Shown here in pieces: positions 16,682 to 24,465 of a stretch of DNA of 45,426 nt. The first letter of the stretch is position 1. Each line of letters opens with the position of its first letter. Below the pieces are notes generated by a model. It did not search any database and was not told where the DNA came from. It was given only the letters and a program-made list of their open reading frames with translations. The position numbers and the translations under genes were made by a program. The stretch is from assembly GCA_030589945.1 (NCBI GenBank), contig JAUUZN010000012.1, positions 1 through 45,426 of the forward strand, written 5' to 3'. Origin of the DNA: Gammaproteobacteria bacterium. GTDB taxonomy: Bacteria; Pseudomonadota; Gammaproteobacteria; Enterobacterales; GCA-2746155.

Positions 16682-17574
16682 TAGGACCTCGACTTCGAAC
16701 TAATAGCATTGTTTAAACCCTCTCCTACTAAATTTATGGAAAGCACCGAAATTAGTATTGCAAGGCCAGGTGTTGTCACCGCCCAGGGAGCTACATACAT
16801 TGAGGTACGAGCCTCGGCTAACATGTTACCCCATTCAGGTAGAGGTGCTTGTGCCCCAAAGCCTAAAAATCCTAAGGCCGCGATATCTATAATTGCTGTT
16901 GATAAGGCGATAGTTGTTTGAATAATAAGTGGCGCGGTTATGTTGGGTAAGATAATTTTAAATAAAACTCTTCCCTGCAATGCTCCATCTAACCGTGCAG
17001 CTGCAACATAGGGTTTTGATAATTCGTCAATGATGTAACTTCGAGTGGTTCTAACGAAATTGGGGACCAACACCAAGGTAACAGCAAGACCTGCGTTCAC
17101 CAGTCCAGCTCCTAAAATGGCAACAATAATAATGGATAAGACCAACGAAGGTATGGCTAAGATGACGTCCATTACTCTCATGATCATCAGTTGCACGAAA
17201 CCCCGAAATGTTGCCGCGACAATACCTAAGGTGATCCCAATGGTTAATGCTAACAAAACGACTATTGAGGCAGTACCAATGGTGAGTGATGTTCCACTTA
17301 ACAGTCGACTGAATAAATCTCTACCGAGTAAATCGGTACCTAATAAATGATCAGGAGTACCATCGACATGCCATGATGGAGGTATTAATTGAGCGGCTGC
17401 ATCCTGTAAGTTGGGGTCAGTGGAGATTAGCGGGTTAATTAGCGCTAATGCAAAAATGGATATTAGTATCAATAATCCGATACTTGCACCGGTGTCACGC
17501 CTAAAGATTCCCCAGTTCGTTAAATTTGAATCGGGTAGATCCGGATTACTAAAAATTGAGTTTTGATCAACCAT
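16681..17574 (-). CDS. sapC: SapC-like inner-membrane permease
   Basis: The 297-residue permease of the DppC/OppC type has an N-terminal helix near 30-50, about five further membrane helices, and the cytoplasmic EAA loop (YVAAARLDGALQGRVLFKIILPNI) that docks the ATPases. Near the N-terminus is the conserved LLGTDLLGRDLFSRLLSGT segment of this family. I start it at ATG 17574, with AAGAG upstream; an in-frame TTG lies two codons earlier. It overlaps sapB by 8 bases. With SapB it forms the transmembrane pore. Confidence 0.88.
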   Translation of the reverse strand: MVDQNSIFSNPDLPDSNLTNWGIFRRDTGASIGLLILISIFALALINPLISTDPNLQDAAAQLIPPSWHVDGTPDHLLGTDLLGRDLFSRLLSGTSLTIGTASIVVLLALTIGITLGIVAATFRGFVQLMIMRVMDVILAIPSLVLSIIIVAILGAGLVNAGLAVTLVLVPNFVRTTRSYIIDELSKPYVAAARLDGALQGRVLFKIILPNITAPLIIQTTIALSTAIIDIAALGFLGFGAQAPLPEWGNMLAEARTSMYVAPWAVTTPGLAILISVLSINLVGEGLNNAISSKSRS

Positions 17575-18595
17575 TGCCAACTCTTATATTACTAATTCTA
17601 TCTTGTTTTCTAAGTCTTGGGTTCAGCCAAATTTGAAGTAATTCGATGGATGCATTAATAAATACAACCATGATAGTCGTTAGTAATATTCCACCCTGTA
17701 GAGATTGATAATCATTATTTTGTAATGCATCGATGATCCATTTTCCGATGCCTGGCCATGAGAATAAATATTCTGTGAGCATTGCACCCGTCATCAGAGT
17801 TGAGATTTGAAGACTGAGCATGTCCAAAAACGGTATCATTGCATTGCGCAATCCATGGATCCAATAGATTCGGAATGAGGACAAACCTTTAGCTTGGGCA
17901 GTTAGGATAAAATCCTTTGAAAGAGTTTGAATCATATTTTGTCTTGCGAGACGGGCAATGATTGCCGCTGGTAAGGTTGCCAAAACGATGACGGGTAATA
18001 AAAGGTGGTTTATTGCATCTTTGAATGCATCAATTCGATAGGATTCCTCTGAGAAAAAAGTATCGATAAGGATAAAACCAGTCACTGGTTCGATGTCGAA
18101 TAAAAAGTTAAGTCGACCGGCAACGGGAGTAACTCCCTGAGTGATGGAAAAGTACATCAGAAGAATAATCCCCCACCAAAAAATGGGCATTGAATAAGCG
18201 ATCAAAGACAGATTATTAATCACTAGGTCGGTTGCTCGCCGATGATAAATGGCAGAGATTACTCCCAAAGGGAGTCCGATCAATATGGCGAGAATTGTTG
18301 CCAATACAACCAGCTCGACTGAAGCTGGAAGATGGGTGAGAAACTCATTAGACACTTGCATCCCAGAGGTACGAGATGTACCCAGATCACCCTGTAAGAC
18401 ATTGCTTAAATAGGTAAAATAACTTGGAGGATTTATCACAACCTGTTGAGATTCTATCTCAGCAGTTGTCTCTGTTAGGGATGCTACGGTTGCGTCTGCG
18501 GTTGATTGCAATGTTTGTAAATAAAACGTAATCAGCGTTATTCCAAAAAATGAGGTAACCATAAAAAATACTTGGCGTAGGACAAGTTTTATCAT
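17567..18595 (-). CDS. sapB: SapB-like inner-membrane permease
   Basis: The 342-residue permease of the DppB/OppB type has an N-terminal membrane helix (about 8-30), a periplasmic loop of about 65 residues, then five helices. The EAA loop is visible as FILTAQAKGLSSFRIYWIHGLRNA. The segment GDLGTSRTSG is the family's conserved periplasmic entry motif. Its ATG lies inside the sapA stop region (ATGA overlap), so the two are translationally coupled. It pairs with SapC to form the channel. Confidence 0.88.
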   Translation of the reverse strand: MIKLVLRQVFFMVTSFFGITLITFYLQTLQSTADATVASLTETTAEIESQQVVINPPSYFTYLSNVLQGDLGTSRTSGMQVSNEFLTHLPASVELVVLATILAILIGLPLGVISAIYHRRATDLVINNLSLIAYSMPIFWWGIILLMYFSITQGVTPVAGRLNFLFDIEPVTGFILIDTFFSEESYRIDAFKDAINHLLLPVIVLATLPAAIIARLARQNMIQTLSKDFILTAQAKGLSSFRIYWIHGLRNAMIPFLDMLSLQISTLMTGAMLTEYLFSWPGIGKWIIDALQNNDYQSLQGGILLTTIMVVFINASIELLQIWLNPRLRKQDRISNIRVGNG

Positions 18596-20226
18596 TGTGC
18601 GACTTCTTTTTTGACACCAGAGAATGAAATGCCACCAGTGGTACGCACCTTGAGGTTTTTCACTGACTGGTGTGATACTTGAATCGTTTGTCCAGAGCCA
18701 ATCGGTAAAAAGGGTAGTTCTTCTCTAAAGATTTCTTGGGCCTTATAAAATAATTCTCTTTGAACATTTATATTACTACTTCTTTGGGCTTGAAAAATTA
18801 AATCATCAAAATCAGGGTTACACCAAAAAGATCGATTTGTTAAACTGGTTCTGGCATTACAACTTAATAGACTTGCCAAGAAATGACCGGCATCTTGGTT
18901 ATCGGCCACCCAACCTAGTAGAGCCGTTTGATGCTCTCCTCGACTGACCTTACTGAGAAATGTCCCCCAACTGTAACTGACAATTGTAGCCTTCACGCCA
19001 ATTTGACGTAGGTCTTCTTGCATCAATTCTGCCATCAGTTGGCCATCAGGATTGTAAGGTCGTTGGATGGGAATGGCCCAGATATCTATTTCTAATCCAT
19101 TGGGGAAACCAGCATCTGTCAGGAGTTGTTTCGCTAATTCGGGGTCGTAGCTAATATCTTTTAAATATTTGTGATGATGGGGTGTCATGGTAACGGGTAA
19201 AGGGGCATTCGATAGTTCTCCCAAGCCACTGAAAACCGTTTCTAGAATTGTTTGTCTGTTAATAGCATGGCTCAGGGCTTTTCGTACTTTTGGATTATTG
19301 AACGGTTCTTTTTGAGTGTTAAATGCCCAATATCCAAGGTTTAAACCTGCCTGCTGTTGTACATTGAGCTCAGGATGGTTTTTGAGTAGTTGATAATGAC
19401 TGGAAAGAGGTTGAGCCATGACATCACATTCACCTGAAATTAATCTGGCATATCGTAAGGACGGATCGGGCGTTATTGCGAAAACAATATTATCGGTCTC
19501 TTCCTTTCCGTCCATATACTCAGGGTGAGATGTATAGCGTATGAAGGCATCAGTTTGATATCGTTTGAAGATAAATGGGCCAGTACCAATGGGTTTGTTA
19601 TTAAAAATTTCTTTAGGGTATTGATTCTCTATAATATTTTGAGCATATTCTTCGGACAATATCGATGCAAATTCCATGGTCATGTTAAACAAGAATGAGC
19701 TATCAGGCTCTTTAAGTTTGAAGACAATCTGGTGCTCATCAATAATTTCAATATCATCTAAATTTTGATCAAGACCGGTACTGTTATAATAGTTATAGGT
19801 TTTTCCTTTAACCTTATGAAATTCGTGGTTGGTATAACGTTGGCGATCAAAACTAAATAACACATCAACACTGCTGAAAAATCGGCTTGGTGTAAACCAA
19901 CTGGTGGTGTGAAAGCGAACGTGTTTACGCAGATAAAAAGTGTAACTTAGGCCGTCGTTCGATTTTTTCCAACGGTGAGCAAGAGAAGGTTTAATTTTTC
20001 CGTTGTTCGGATCGATGGATACCAGACGATTAAATAACATTCGTGCACTGGCATCAAAATTAACCAGAGATGTTCCTACATGAGGATTAAATGATTCTGG
20101 AGAGCCTTCTGAACAGTATACGATTCCGGTATCGATAACCGAATGTTGATTATTATCAGAACAACTAATAATTACCAATATTGGCATCAACAGAAAGAGT
20201 GTTCGATGATGAAAAAATGTGTTCAT
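18592..20226 (-). CDS. sapA: SapA-like peptide-binding lipoprotein (SBP_bac_5)
   Basis: The 544-residue extracellular solute-binding protein of family 5 has the conserved signature region NGLSYTFYLRKHVRFH near residue 95 and the ALSHAINRQTIL stretch. It should capture peptides in the periplasm and deliver them to SapBC. The N-terminus is a lipoprotein signal: hydrophobic core LLMPILV, then lipobox IIS-Cys22, so it is probably lipid-anchored rather than free. An Asp four residues after the Cys is not the classic +2 retention signal. I start at ATG 20226; the in-frame TTG at 20232 is less likely. First gene of the sap operon, 122 bases downstream of pspF on the same strand. Confidence 0.86.
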   Translation of the reverse strand: MNTFFHHRTLFLLMPILVIISCSDNNQHSVIDTGIVYCSEGSPESFNPHVGTSLVNFDASARMLFNRLVSIDPNNGKIKPSLAHRWKKSNDGLSYTFYLRKHVRFHTTSWFTPSRFFSSVDVLFSFDRQRYTNHEFHKVKGKTYNYYNSTGLDQNLDDIEIIDEHQIVFKLKEPDSSFLFNMTMEFASILSEEYAQNIIENQYPKEIFNNKPIGTGPFIFKRYQTDAFIRYTSHPEYMDGKEETDNIVFAITPDPSLRYARLISGECDVMAQPLSSHYQLLKNHPELNVQQQAGLNLGYWAFNTQKEPFNNPKVRKALSHAINRQTILETVFSGLGELSNAPLPVTMTPHHHKYLKDISYDPELAKQLLTDAGFPNGLEIDIWAIPIQRPYNPDGQLMAELMQEDLRQIGVKATIVSYSWGTFLSKVSRGEHQTALLGWVADNQDAGHFLASLLSCNARTSLTNRSFWCNPDFDDLIFQAQRSSNINVQRELFYKAQEIFREELPFLPIGSGQTIQVSHQSVKNLKVRTTGGISFSGVKKEVAQ

Positions 20227-20348
20227 TTTCAACGATTAAGACAATAGACCCACAGGTTATCTAAATGATTCGTTTCAAGAGTATGATTACAAGTTAAATT
20301 GAATAATTTATCAAGCTCTTTTCGGTATTAACCCTTAAATTAATGAGA

Positions 20349-21404
20349 TTATTCTAACAGTTGATACTTCTTTAAATAACCTCGTAATTGATGATAGGTA
20401 ACCTTGAGCAAATCAGCTGTTTTTTTCTGGTTAAATTGACTCTCCTTGAGAGCAGCCTTAATAAGGTTGGTTTCGTAATCTTGGCTCGACTGTTTGAGAT
20501 CAATTGGGAACTCATAATGGGCTTGAACGGCTGTTGTTTCAGAGTCGGAACTGTTTGGAATCTCATCAGTATTGGAAGGACTTGTTATCATTGCAGATTG
20601 ATTGAGACGCCATGGCGATGCGAATGGGTCAAAGTTAATATCATCAATGAGTTGTGTCGCGTTCGATCGATACACGTTACGTTCGATAACATTTTTAAGC
20701 TCTCGCACATTTCCCGGCCAATGGTATTCACTGAGTTGTTTTAATGCTACAGGAGAGAAACCTGCAAAGTATTCTCGACTCATTTCTCGGGTCATATTAA
20801 CTGCAAAATATTCGGCTAACATCTGTATATCTTCAAGCCTTACACGCAGGGGAGGGATAGTAATTACGTCAAAGGCTAATCTATCGAGTAAATCTGCTCG
20901 AAATTGTCCCTGCGCTGCCAATGTGGGTAAATCTTCATTGGTTGCACAAATTAATCGGACATTGGTCTTCAGTGTTTTATTACCACCAACGCGCTCATAT
21001 TCACCGTATTCTATGACCCGCAAAAGTTTTTCTTGAACCAATGCAGAGGAGGTTGCAAGCTCATCAAGAAACAATGTACCGTGATCGGCCCGTTCAAATC
21101 GCCCAACATGCTTTTTACTGGCGCCCGTGAATGCACCCGATTCATGTCCAAACAATTCTGTTTCAAGAAGGTTCTCATTGATGGAAGCACAATTCATGGT
21201 TATAAAAGCTTGGTCCCACCTTTTTGATAGGTAGTGCAAGCGAGCAGCAATGAGCTCTTTTCCTGTGCCTCGTTCTCCGACGACAAGCACAGGTTTATCC
21301 AAAGGAGCGACCTGTGAAATATGCTCAAGAGTTTCTAAAAAACAAGCTGACTCACCAATTAGGTTATCGCGTTGGGAATTTCTATTATGTTGATCTGAAG
21401 TCAT
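20349..21404 (-). CDS. pspF: PspF, sigma-54-dependent activator of the phage-shock operon
   Basis: The 351-residue protein is a bacterial enhancer-binding protein with no N-terminal regulatory domain, as is typical of PspF. Walker A is GERGTGKE (43-50), the sigma-54 contact loop GAFTGA is at 90-95 and Walker B is LFLDEL (111-116). Trp63 in HYLSKRW corresponds to Trp56 of E. coli PspF, the residue that contacts the inhibitor PspA. A Fis-type helix-turn-helix ends the protein (about 315-351). Identity to E. coli PspF is extensive (SFLE/LDKPVL, ELFGHE, ELKNV). It diverges from the psp operon and lies upstream of sapABCDF on the same strand. Confidence 0.98.
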   Translation of the reverse strand: MTSDQHNRNSQRDNLIGESACFLETLEHISQVAPLDKPVLVVGERGTGKELIAARLHYLSKRWDQAFITMNCASINENLLETELFGHESGAFTGASKKHVGRFERADHGTLFLDELATSSALVQEKLLRVIEYGEYERVGGNKTLKTNVRLICATNEDLPTLAAQGQFRADLLDRLAFDVITIPPLRVRLEDIQMLAEYFAVNMTREMSREYFAGFSPVALKQLSEYHWPGNVRELKNVIERNVYRSNATQLIDDINFDPFASPWRLNQSAMITSPSNTDEIPNSSDSETTAVQAHYEFPIDLKQSSQDYETNLIKAALKESQFNQKKTADLLKVTYHQLRGYLKKYQLLE

Positions 21405-21423
21405 TGGCCATCTTAGTGGTTAA

Positions 21424-21446
21424 ATTAACTAATAGTTGGTTTAATT
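21424..21446. promoter_or_regulatory. Candidate PspF upstream activating sequence
   Basis: An imperfect inverted repeat (AATTAAC and GTTTAATT, with AACT-AAT-AGTT between them) lies about 80-100 bases upstream of the predicted sigma-54 promoter, a normal enhancer distance. It is also near the pspF start, as in E. coli where the UAS sits in the pspF-pspA spacer and gives pspF autorepression. The exact UAS consensus cannot be checked here, so this is tentative. Confidence 0.3.
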
Positions 21447-21497
21447 GTTACACATAACCGATGCATTAATCCAGTAATCAGACAATTTATCTTTCAA

Positions 21498-21510
21498 TAT
21501 CAATATCTTA
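21498..21510 (+). promoter_or_regulatory. IHF binding site in the psp promoter region
   Basis: TATCAATATCTTA matches the IHF consensus WATCAANNNNTTR at every defined position. It lies 16 bases upstream of the predicted -24 element, between promoter and putative enhancer. IHF bends the E. coli pspA promoter in the same arrangement. Confidence 0.72.
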
Positions 21511-21526
21511 ATTAATAAAGTATTTA

Positions 21527-21542
21527 TGGCATGGTAAATGAA
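21527..21542 (+). promoter_or_regulatory. Sigma-54 promoter of the psp operon (diverged -12)
   Basis: The -24 region TGGCATG (21527-21533) fits the sigma-54 consensus TGGCAC well. After four bases, ATGAA (21538-21542) occupies the -12 place, keeping TG but not the following C. The match is imperfect, yet position next to divergent pspF, the adjacent IHF site and the downstream psp genes support it. Transcription would begin near 21554, about 58 bases before the first gene. Confidence 0.6.
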
Positions 21543-21611
21543 TGTATAAAGGTTATAACGACTATAGAGCGAAAATAATTGAACAACAGAACAAATTTAA
21601 TGGAGCAAAAC

Positions 21612-21836
21612 ATGTTTTTACAGTCTAAAGATCAATCTAGAGTACTACGGAATCAGTCAAACCCTAAAAAGATTAAATATTTGGCAATTAATGTTATGGG
21701 TGTCGCGGGAGTTATTTTGGCAATCATTGCTATTGCCGCTGCTCAAGATCAGTCTGTAGTCATACATCAGATAACACAAGAGTTATCACAGACGTCTTTC
21801 GGCAGTTTAGTTTCTACAATCAAATCACTTATATAG
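21612..21836 (+). CDS. Small single-pass membrane protein heading the psp operon
   Basis: I do not recognise this 74-residue protein. It has a polar, basic N-terminus (about 1-26, with KDQSR, NPKKIK), one hydrophobic helix (about 27-48, MGVAGVILAIIAIAAA) and a C-terminal tail of about 25 residues that could be amphipathic. The positive-inside rule predicts the N-terminus in the cytoplasm. The start is ATG 21612, set by the good ribosome binding site TGGAG six bases upstream; further in-frame starts at 21600 (ATG) and 21579 (TTG) lack one. It is the first gene behind the predicted PspF/IHF/sigma-54 promoter, 72 bases before pspA, so it should be phage-shock induced. It is not PspB, PspC, PspD or PspG by appearance. 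Confidence 0.72.
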   Translation: MFLQSKDQSRVLRNQSNPKKIKYLAINVMGVAGVILAIIAIAAAQDQSVVIHQITQELSQTSFGSLVSTIKSLI

Positions 21837-21908
21837 TTAGTTTAGTTGCACATTTTAATTTTTATAAAAGAATAAGTACCACCAACGAAAAATTCAGAGG
21901 ACAAAATT

Positions 21909-22601
21909 ATGGGTATATTTTCACGCTTTGCTGACATCATTAATGCAAATTTAAATTCAATATTAGATAAGGCAGAAGATCCTTCAAAGATGATTCGGCT
22001 TATTATCCAAGAGATGGAGGATACATTGGTTGAAGTTAGGACTTCTTCGGCTAGGACGATCGCAGATAAGAAAGAATTGCAGCGTAAAACTGACAAGATA
22101 AAAGCAGATATTGAAAATTGGCAGCAAAAGGCAGAACTTGCAATAAGTAAAGGAAGGGAAGATTTAGCCAAGGCTGCTTTAGCTGAGAAAAATCGCCTGG
22201 TTGAAATTATTGAGGAAATGGAACTTCAATTTTCAGCGGCTAATGAAACATTAGAGCAATTAAATACAGAAATTGGACAATTACAAGAAAAGTTGCAAGA
22301 TGCTAAAGCTCGACAATCTGCGCTCTTGATGCGTCATAAAACAGCATCTTCACGGCTAAAGGTTCGCGAGCAATTATTCAATGCGGACTCAAATGATGCG
22401 ATGGAGAAATTTGAAAGGTATGAGCGTAAACTCGATAATTTAGAAGCCTCTGTTGATTCTCAAAGTTTAGGGCGTAAACAGACTTTAGCGGAAGAAATTG
22501 ATAGTCTTGAAGATGATGAAAAACTAGATGCAGAACTGGCCGAATTAAAAAAGAAAATGAAAGGGGCTAAGAAAACTGAAGATTCTAAGTCTAGTCAATA
22601 A
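21909..22601 (+). CDS. pspA: PspA, phage-shock membrane-stabilising protein
   Basis: The 230-residue PspA/IM30-family protein is almost wholly coiled coil. The amphipathic N-terminal helix MGIFSRFADIINANLNSILD binds stressed membrane, and EDPSKMIRLIIQEME is the family signature. ESCRT-III-like PspA oligomers stabilise leaking inner membranes; unstressed, PspA binds PspF and represses the operon. The start is behind AGAGGA. It is followed by pspB after 32 bases. Length matches the family (E. coli 222). Confidence 0.98.
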   Translation: MGIFSRFADIINANLNSILDKAEDPSKMIRLIIQEMEDTLVEVRTSSARTIADKKELQRKTDKIKADIENWQQKAELAISKGREDLAKAALAEKNRLVEIIEEMELQFSAANETLEQLNTEIGQLQEKLQDAKARQSALLMRHKTASSRLKVREQLFNADSNDAMEKFERYERKLDNLEASVDSQSLGRKQTLAEEIDSLEDDEKLDAELAELKKKMKGAKKTEDSKSSQ

Positions 22602-22633
22602 ATAACGATATTATAGATAAAGGTGAATTTGAG

Positions 22634-22867
22634 ATGGATGACTTTTTAATCGCTCCAATTATTATCTTCATGGTGGTTGTGGCACCAATTTGGATTATTA
22701 TGCACTATCGCACCGCCGGTAAAAAAGCAGTTGGATTGTCTAAGGACGAGCAAAACTCTTTAGACGAACTATCTGACGTAGCAGAAGTTATGGAACAAAG
22801 AATTTCAACTCTGGAATCTATCTTGGACGCAGAAACTCCAGAATGGAGAGAAAAGTATGAGTCATAA
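22634..22867 (+). CDS. pspB: PspB, phage-shock inner-membrane sensor
   Basis: The 77-residue protein has one N-terminal membrane helix (about 4-23, FLIAPIIIFMVVVAPIWIIMHY) and a cytoplasmic coiled coil with the LDELSDVAEVMEQRISTLESIL leucine pattern. PspB works with PspC to detect membrane stress and pull PspA off PspF. Its last 11 bases overlap pspC, indicating coupled translation. Confidence 0.96.
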   Translation: MDDFLIAPIIIFMVVVAPIWIIMHYRTAGKKAVGLSKDEQNSLDELSDVAEVMEQRISTLESILDAETPEWREKYES

Positions 22868-23339
22868 TCAGTCCGACTATGAACCTCAATCTCCAAAGAG
22901 AGGTGAACTTTTTCGTGATCCTTCTAGGGGGAAAATTTTTGGGGTCTGTGCTGGTGTCGCTGATTATTTTGGTTTAGAAGTCTGGGTGGTGAGAATAATC
23001 ACTGTTACAGCACTGTTGTTTTTTCAATTTCCAATCTTCATTGCTTATATGGTTGGATATTTTGTGTTAGAACCCAAACCCGGTACTGGTAAATACGATA
23101 AATTTACAAAATTCAGAAAGGGTTCCCGTAGAAGAGGGCATCAAAGCAGCCGAGATTCAGAAGAAGCACATGGTGCGACCGTTAAGCAGATTTGGAGAAA
23201 AGGTCGAATTCCTGGACAAACGCTTAAGCACCTCAATAAACAGTTTCAAGGTCTTGAATCTCGCTTACGAAGCATGGAAAGTTATGTCACATCAAAGCAG
23301 TTTGAGTTAAGAAAAGATTTTGAAGAACTTTCTTCTTAA
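22857..23339 (+). CDS. pspC: PspC, phage-shock inner-membrane sensor
   Basis: The 160-residue protein carries the PspC domain at about 16-80: LFRDPSRGKIFGVCAGVADYFG, then a hydrophobic membrane segment (VVRIITVTALLFFQFPIFIAYMVGYFVLEPKP). The C-terminal part is longer than in E. coli PspC (119 residues): a basic linker (about 90-125) followed by a helical, coiled-coil-like tail (LNKQFQGLESRLRSMESYV). PspC with PspB relays envelope stress to PspA. It is the last psp gene visible; there is no pspD, pspE or pspG after it, and no convincing terminator. Confidence 0.95.
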   Translation: MSHNQSDYEPQSPKRGELFRDPSRGKIFGVCAGVADYFGLEVWVVRIITVTALLFFQFPIFIAYMVGYFVLEPKPGTGKYDKFTKFRKGSRRRGHQSSRDSEEAHGATVKQIWRKGRIPGQTLKHLNKQFQGLESRLRSMESYVTSKQFELRKDFEELSS

Positions 23340-23673
23340 CTTGTTTTTTAATTAATATGTCGTATTAAAAAGAAAATTTATAATATTATCAGTGGGCATC
23401 AAGCCAATTTCATTTTTTAAAAACATCAAATACTCCCGCAATACCTATATTTAAAGACTTTAGTTAACAACTTAACCTTTATAAATCGATAATCCCCCAA
23501 GCGTTGACTCACGTCTAGATAATAGTTATAGTTCGTTGTTCTAATTGGCCGATAGTCGCTTTTTTATTGGTTATTTATTAGACACACAGATAGACAATAA
23601 TAAAAAACTAACGGTAATTAATACCTCCTAATCAAGGATCGAACTCAGATTCAACAAGATGTCAGGAACTAAA
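23340..23673 (+). other. Intergenic region between pspC and the TonB2 operon
   Basis: This 334-base AT-rich spacer encodes no credible protein. A weak stem (TTAATA and TATTAA near 23356-23372) follows pspC but has no T-run after it. The only clear element is the promoter listed at 23504-23532, leaving a leader of about 130 bases before the first TonB2-operon gene. A partial resemblance to a Fur box (GATAAT and AGTTAT over the -10) is too weak to call. Confidence 0.5.
23504..23532 (+). promoter_or_regulatory. Sigma-70 promoter of the TonB2 operon
   Basis: TTGACT (23504-23509) and TATAGT (23527-23532) are exactly 17 bases apart, each with one mismatch to consensus. No other comparable promoter occurs in the 334-base spacer. 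Iron control by Fur is common for TonB operons, but I see no convincing Fur box. Confidence 0.68.
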
Positions 23674-24459
23674 ATGCTAAAGCTAATGAAAATAAATAAA
23701 GTAATCGCAACGACTGCAAGCACTTTTTTGATTTTATGCTGTGGAACTTTGATGGCTTCAAACCCTCTCGAATCATCCATGAAAATCGAAAAAGAAATGG
23801 ACAAAGCTGCTGTATCAACTCAGAACTCTGTTGATAAGCTAGCGGATCAAACGGCTGATATGGCTCAGACTTATCAAGTTACTCTTCAGAGTATAGATAG
23901 TTCTAAAGCTTACAACTCTTCAATTGAAGGTTACATCAGACGGCAAGATACAGAGATGGCATCCATACAAAAGCAAATGGATGGCATTGACGATACAGAA
24001 CGAGCGATTATTCCAATGATGGAAGACATGATTGAGAGCATCGATCAGTTTATTCATCTTGACGTTCCATTTTTAATGGTTGAGCGTGAAAAAAGAGTTA
24101 ACTTCTTGAGAGAGATGATGCTCCGAGTTGATGTTTCTAACTCAGAAAAGTATCGAAAAATACTTGAGGCCTATCAGGTTGAGAATGATTACGGAAGCAG
24201 CGTTGATTCATACGAACAGGAAATTTCCGTTGGTGGTCTTAAAAAGACAGTCGACTTCTTGCGAGTGGGTCGAATTGCACTTGTATATCAGAGCCGTGAC
24301 GAAGAAACCAGAGCGTATTGGGATAATACATCGCGGTCATGGGTTTCCATTGGTGACGAATATCGTAAATCAATTCGTGAAGGCATCAAAATGGCACGAG
24401 GTCAGGCTAATCTAGATCTGATTAACTTGCCCATAGCAACTATTAAGGCAACGAGGTAA
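23674..24459 (+). CDS. DUF3450 periplasmic protein of the TonB2 system (TtpB-like)
   Basis: The 261-residue protein starts with a signal peptide (helix to TLMA, cleavage near residue 28), followed by a long alpha-helical, coiled-coil region and a C-terminal domain with FLRVGRIALVYQSRD and YWDNTSRSWVSI, the DUF3450 pattern. Genes of this family open TonB2 operons in Vibrio and Shewanella, where the product is thought to be an accessory of energy transduction. The start is ATG 23674, set by AGGA six bases upstream; an ATG five codons earlier has no ribosome binding site. Next gene begins within a few bases. Precise function is unproven. Confidence 0.85.
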   Translation: MLKLMKINKVIATTASTFLILCCGTLMASNPLESSMKIEKEMDKAAVSTQNSVDKLADQTADMAQTYQVTLQSIDSSKAYNSSIEGYIRRQDTEMASIQKQMDGIDDTERAIIPMMEDMIESIDQFIHLDVPFLMVEREKRVNFLREMMLRVDVSNSEKYRKILEAYQVENDYGSSVDSYEQEISVGGLKKTVDFLRVGRIALVYQSRDEETRAYWDNTSRSWVSIGDEYRKSIREGIKMARGQANLDLINLPIATIKATR

Positions 24460-24465
24460 ATGACA

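Noticed and set aside
17045-17350. 101-residue open frame on the + strand inside sapC
   Set aside because: It lies antisense to a well-supported permease gene, has low-complexity composition and no ribosome binding site; it is a shadow of sapC.
20602-21036. 144-residue open frame on the + strand inside pspF
   Set aside because: Antisense to the conserved AAA+ domain of PspF; no start signal or domain.
23521-23539. Fur box over the -10 of the TonB2 operon promoter
   Set aside because: Only about 11 of 19 positions agree with the classical Fur box, which is near what AT-rich DNA gives by chance.
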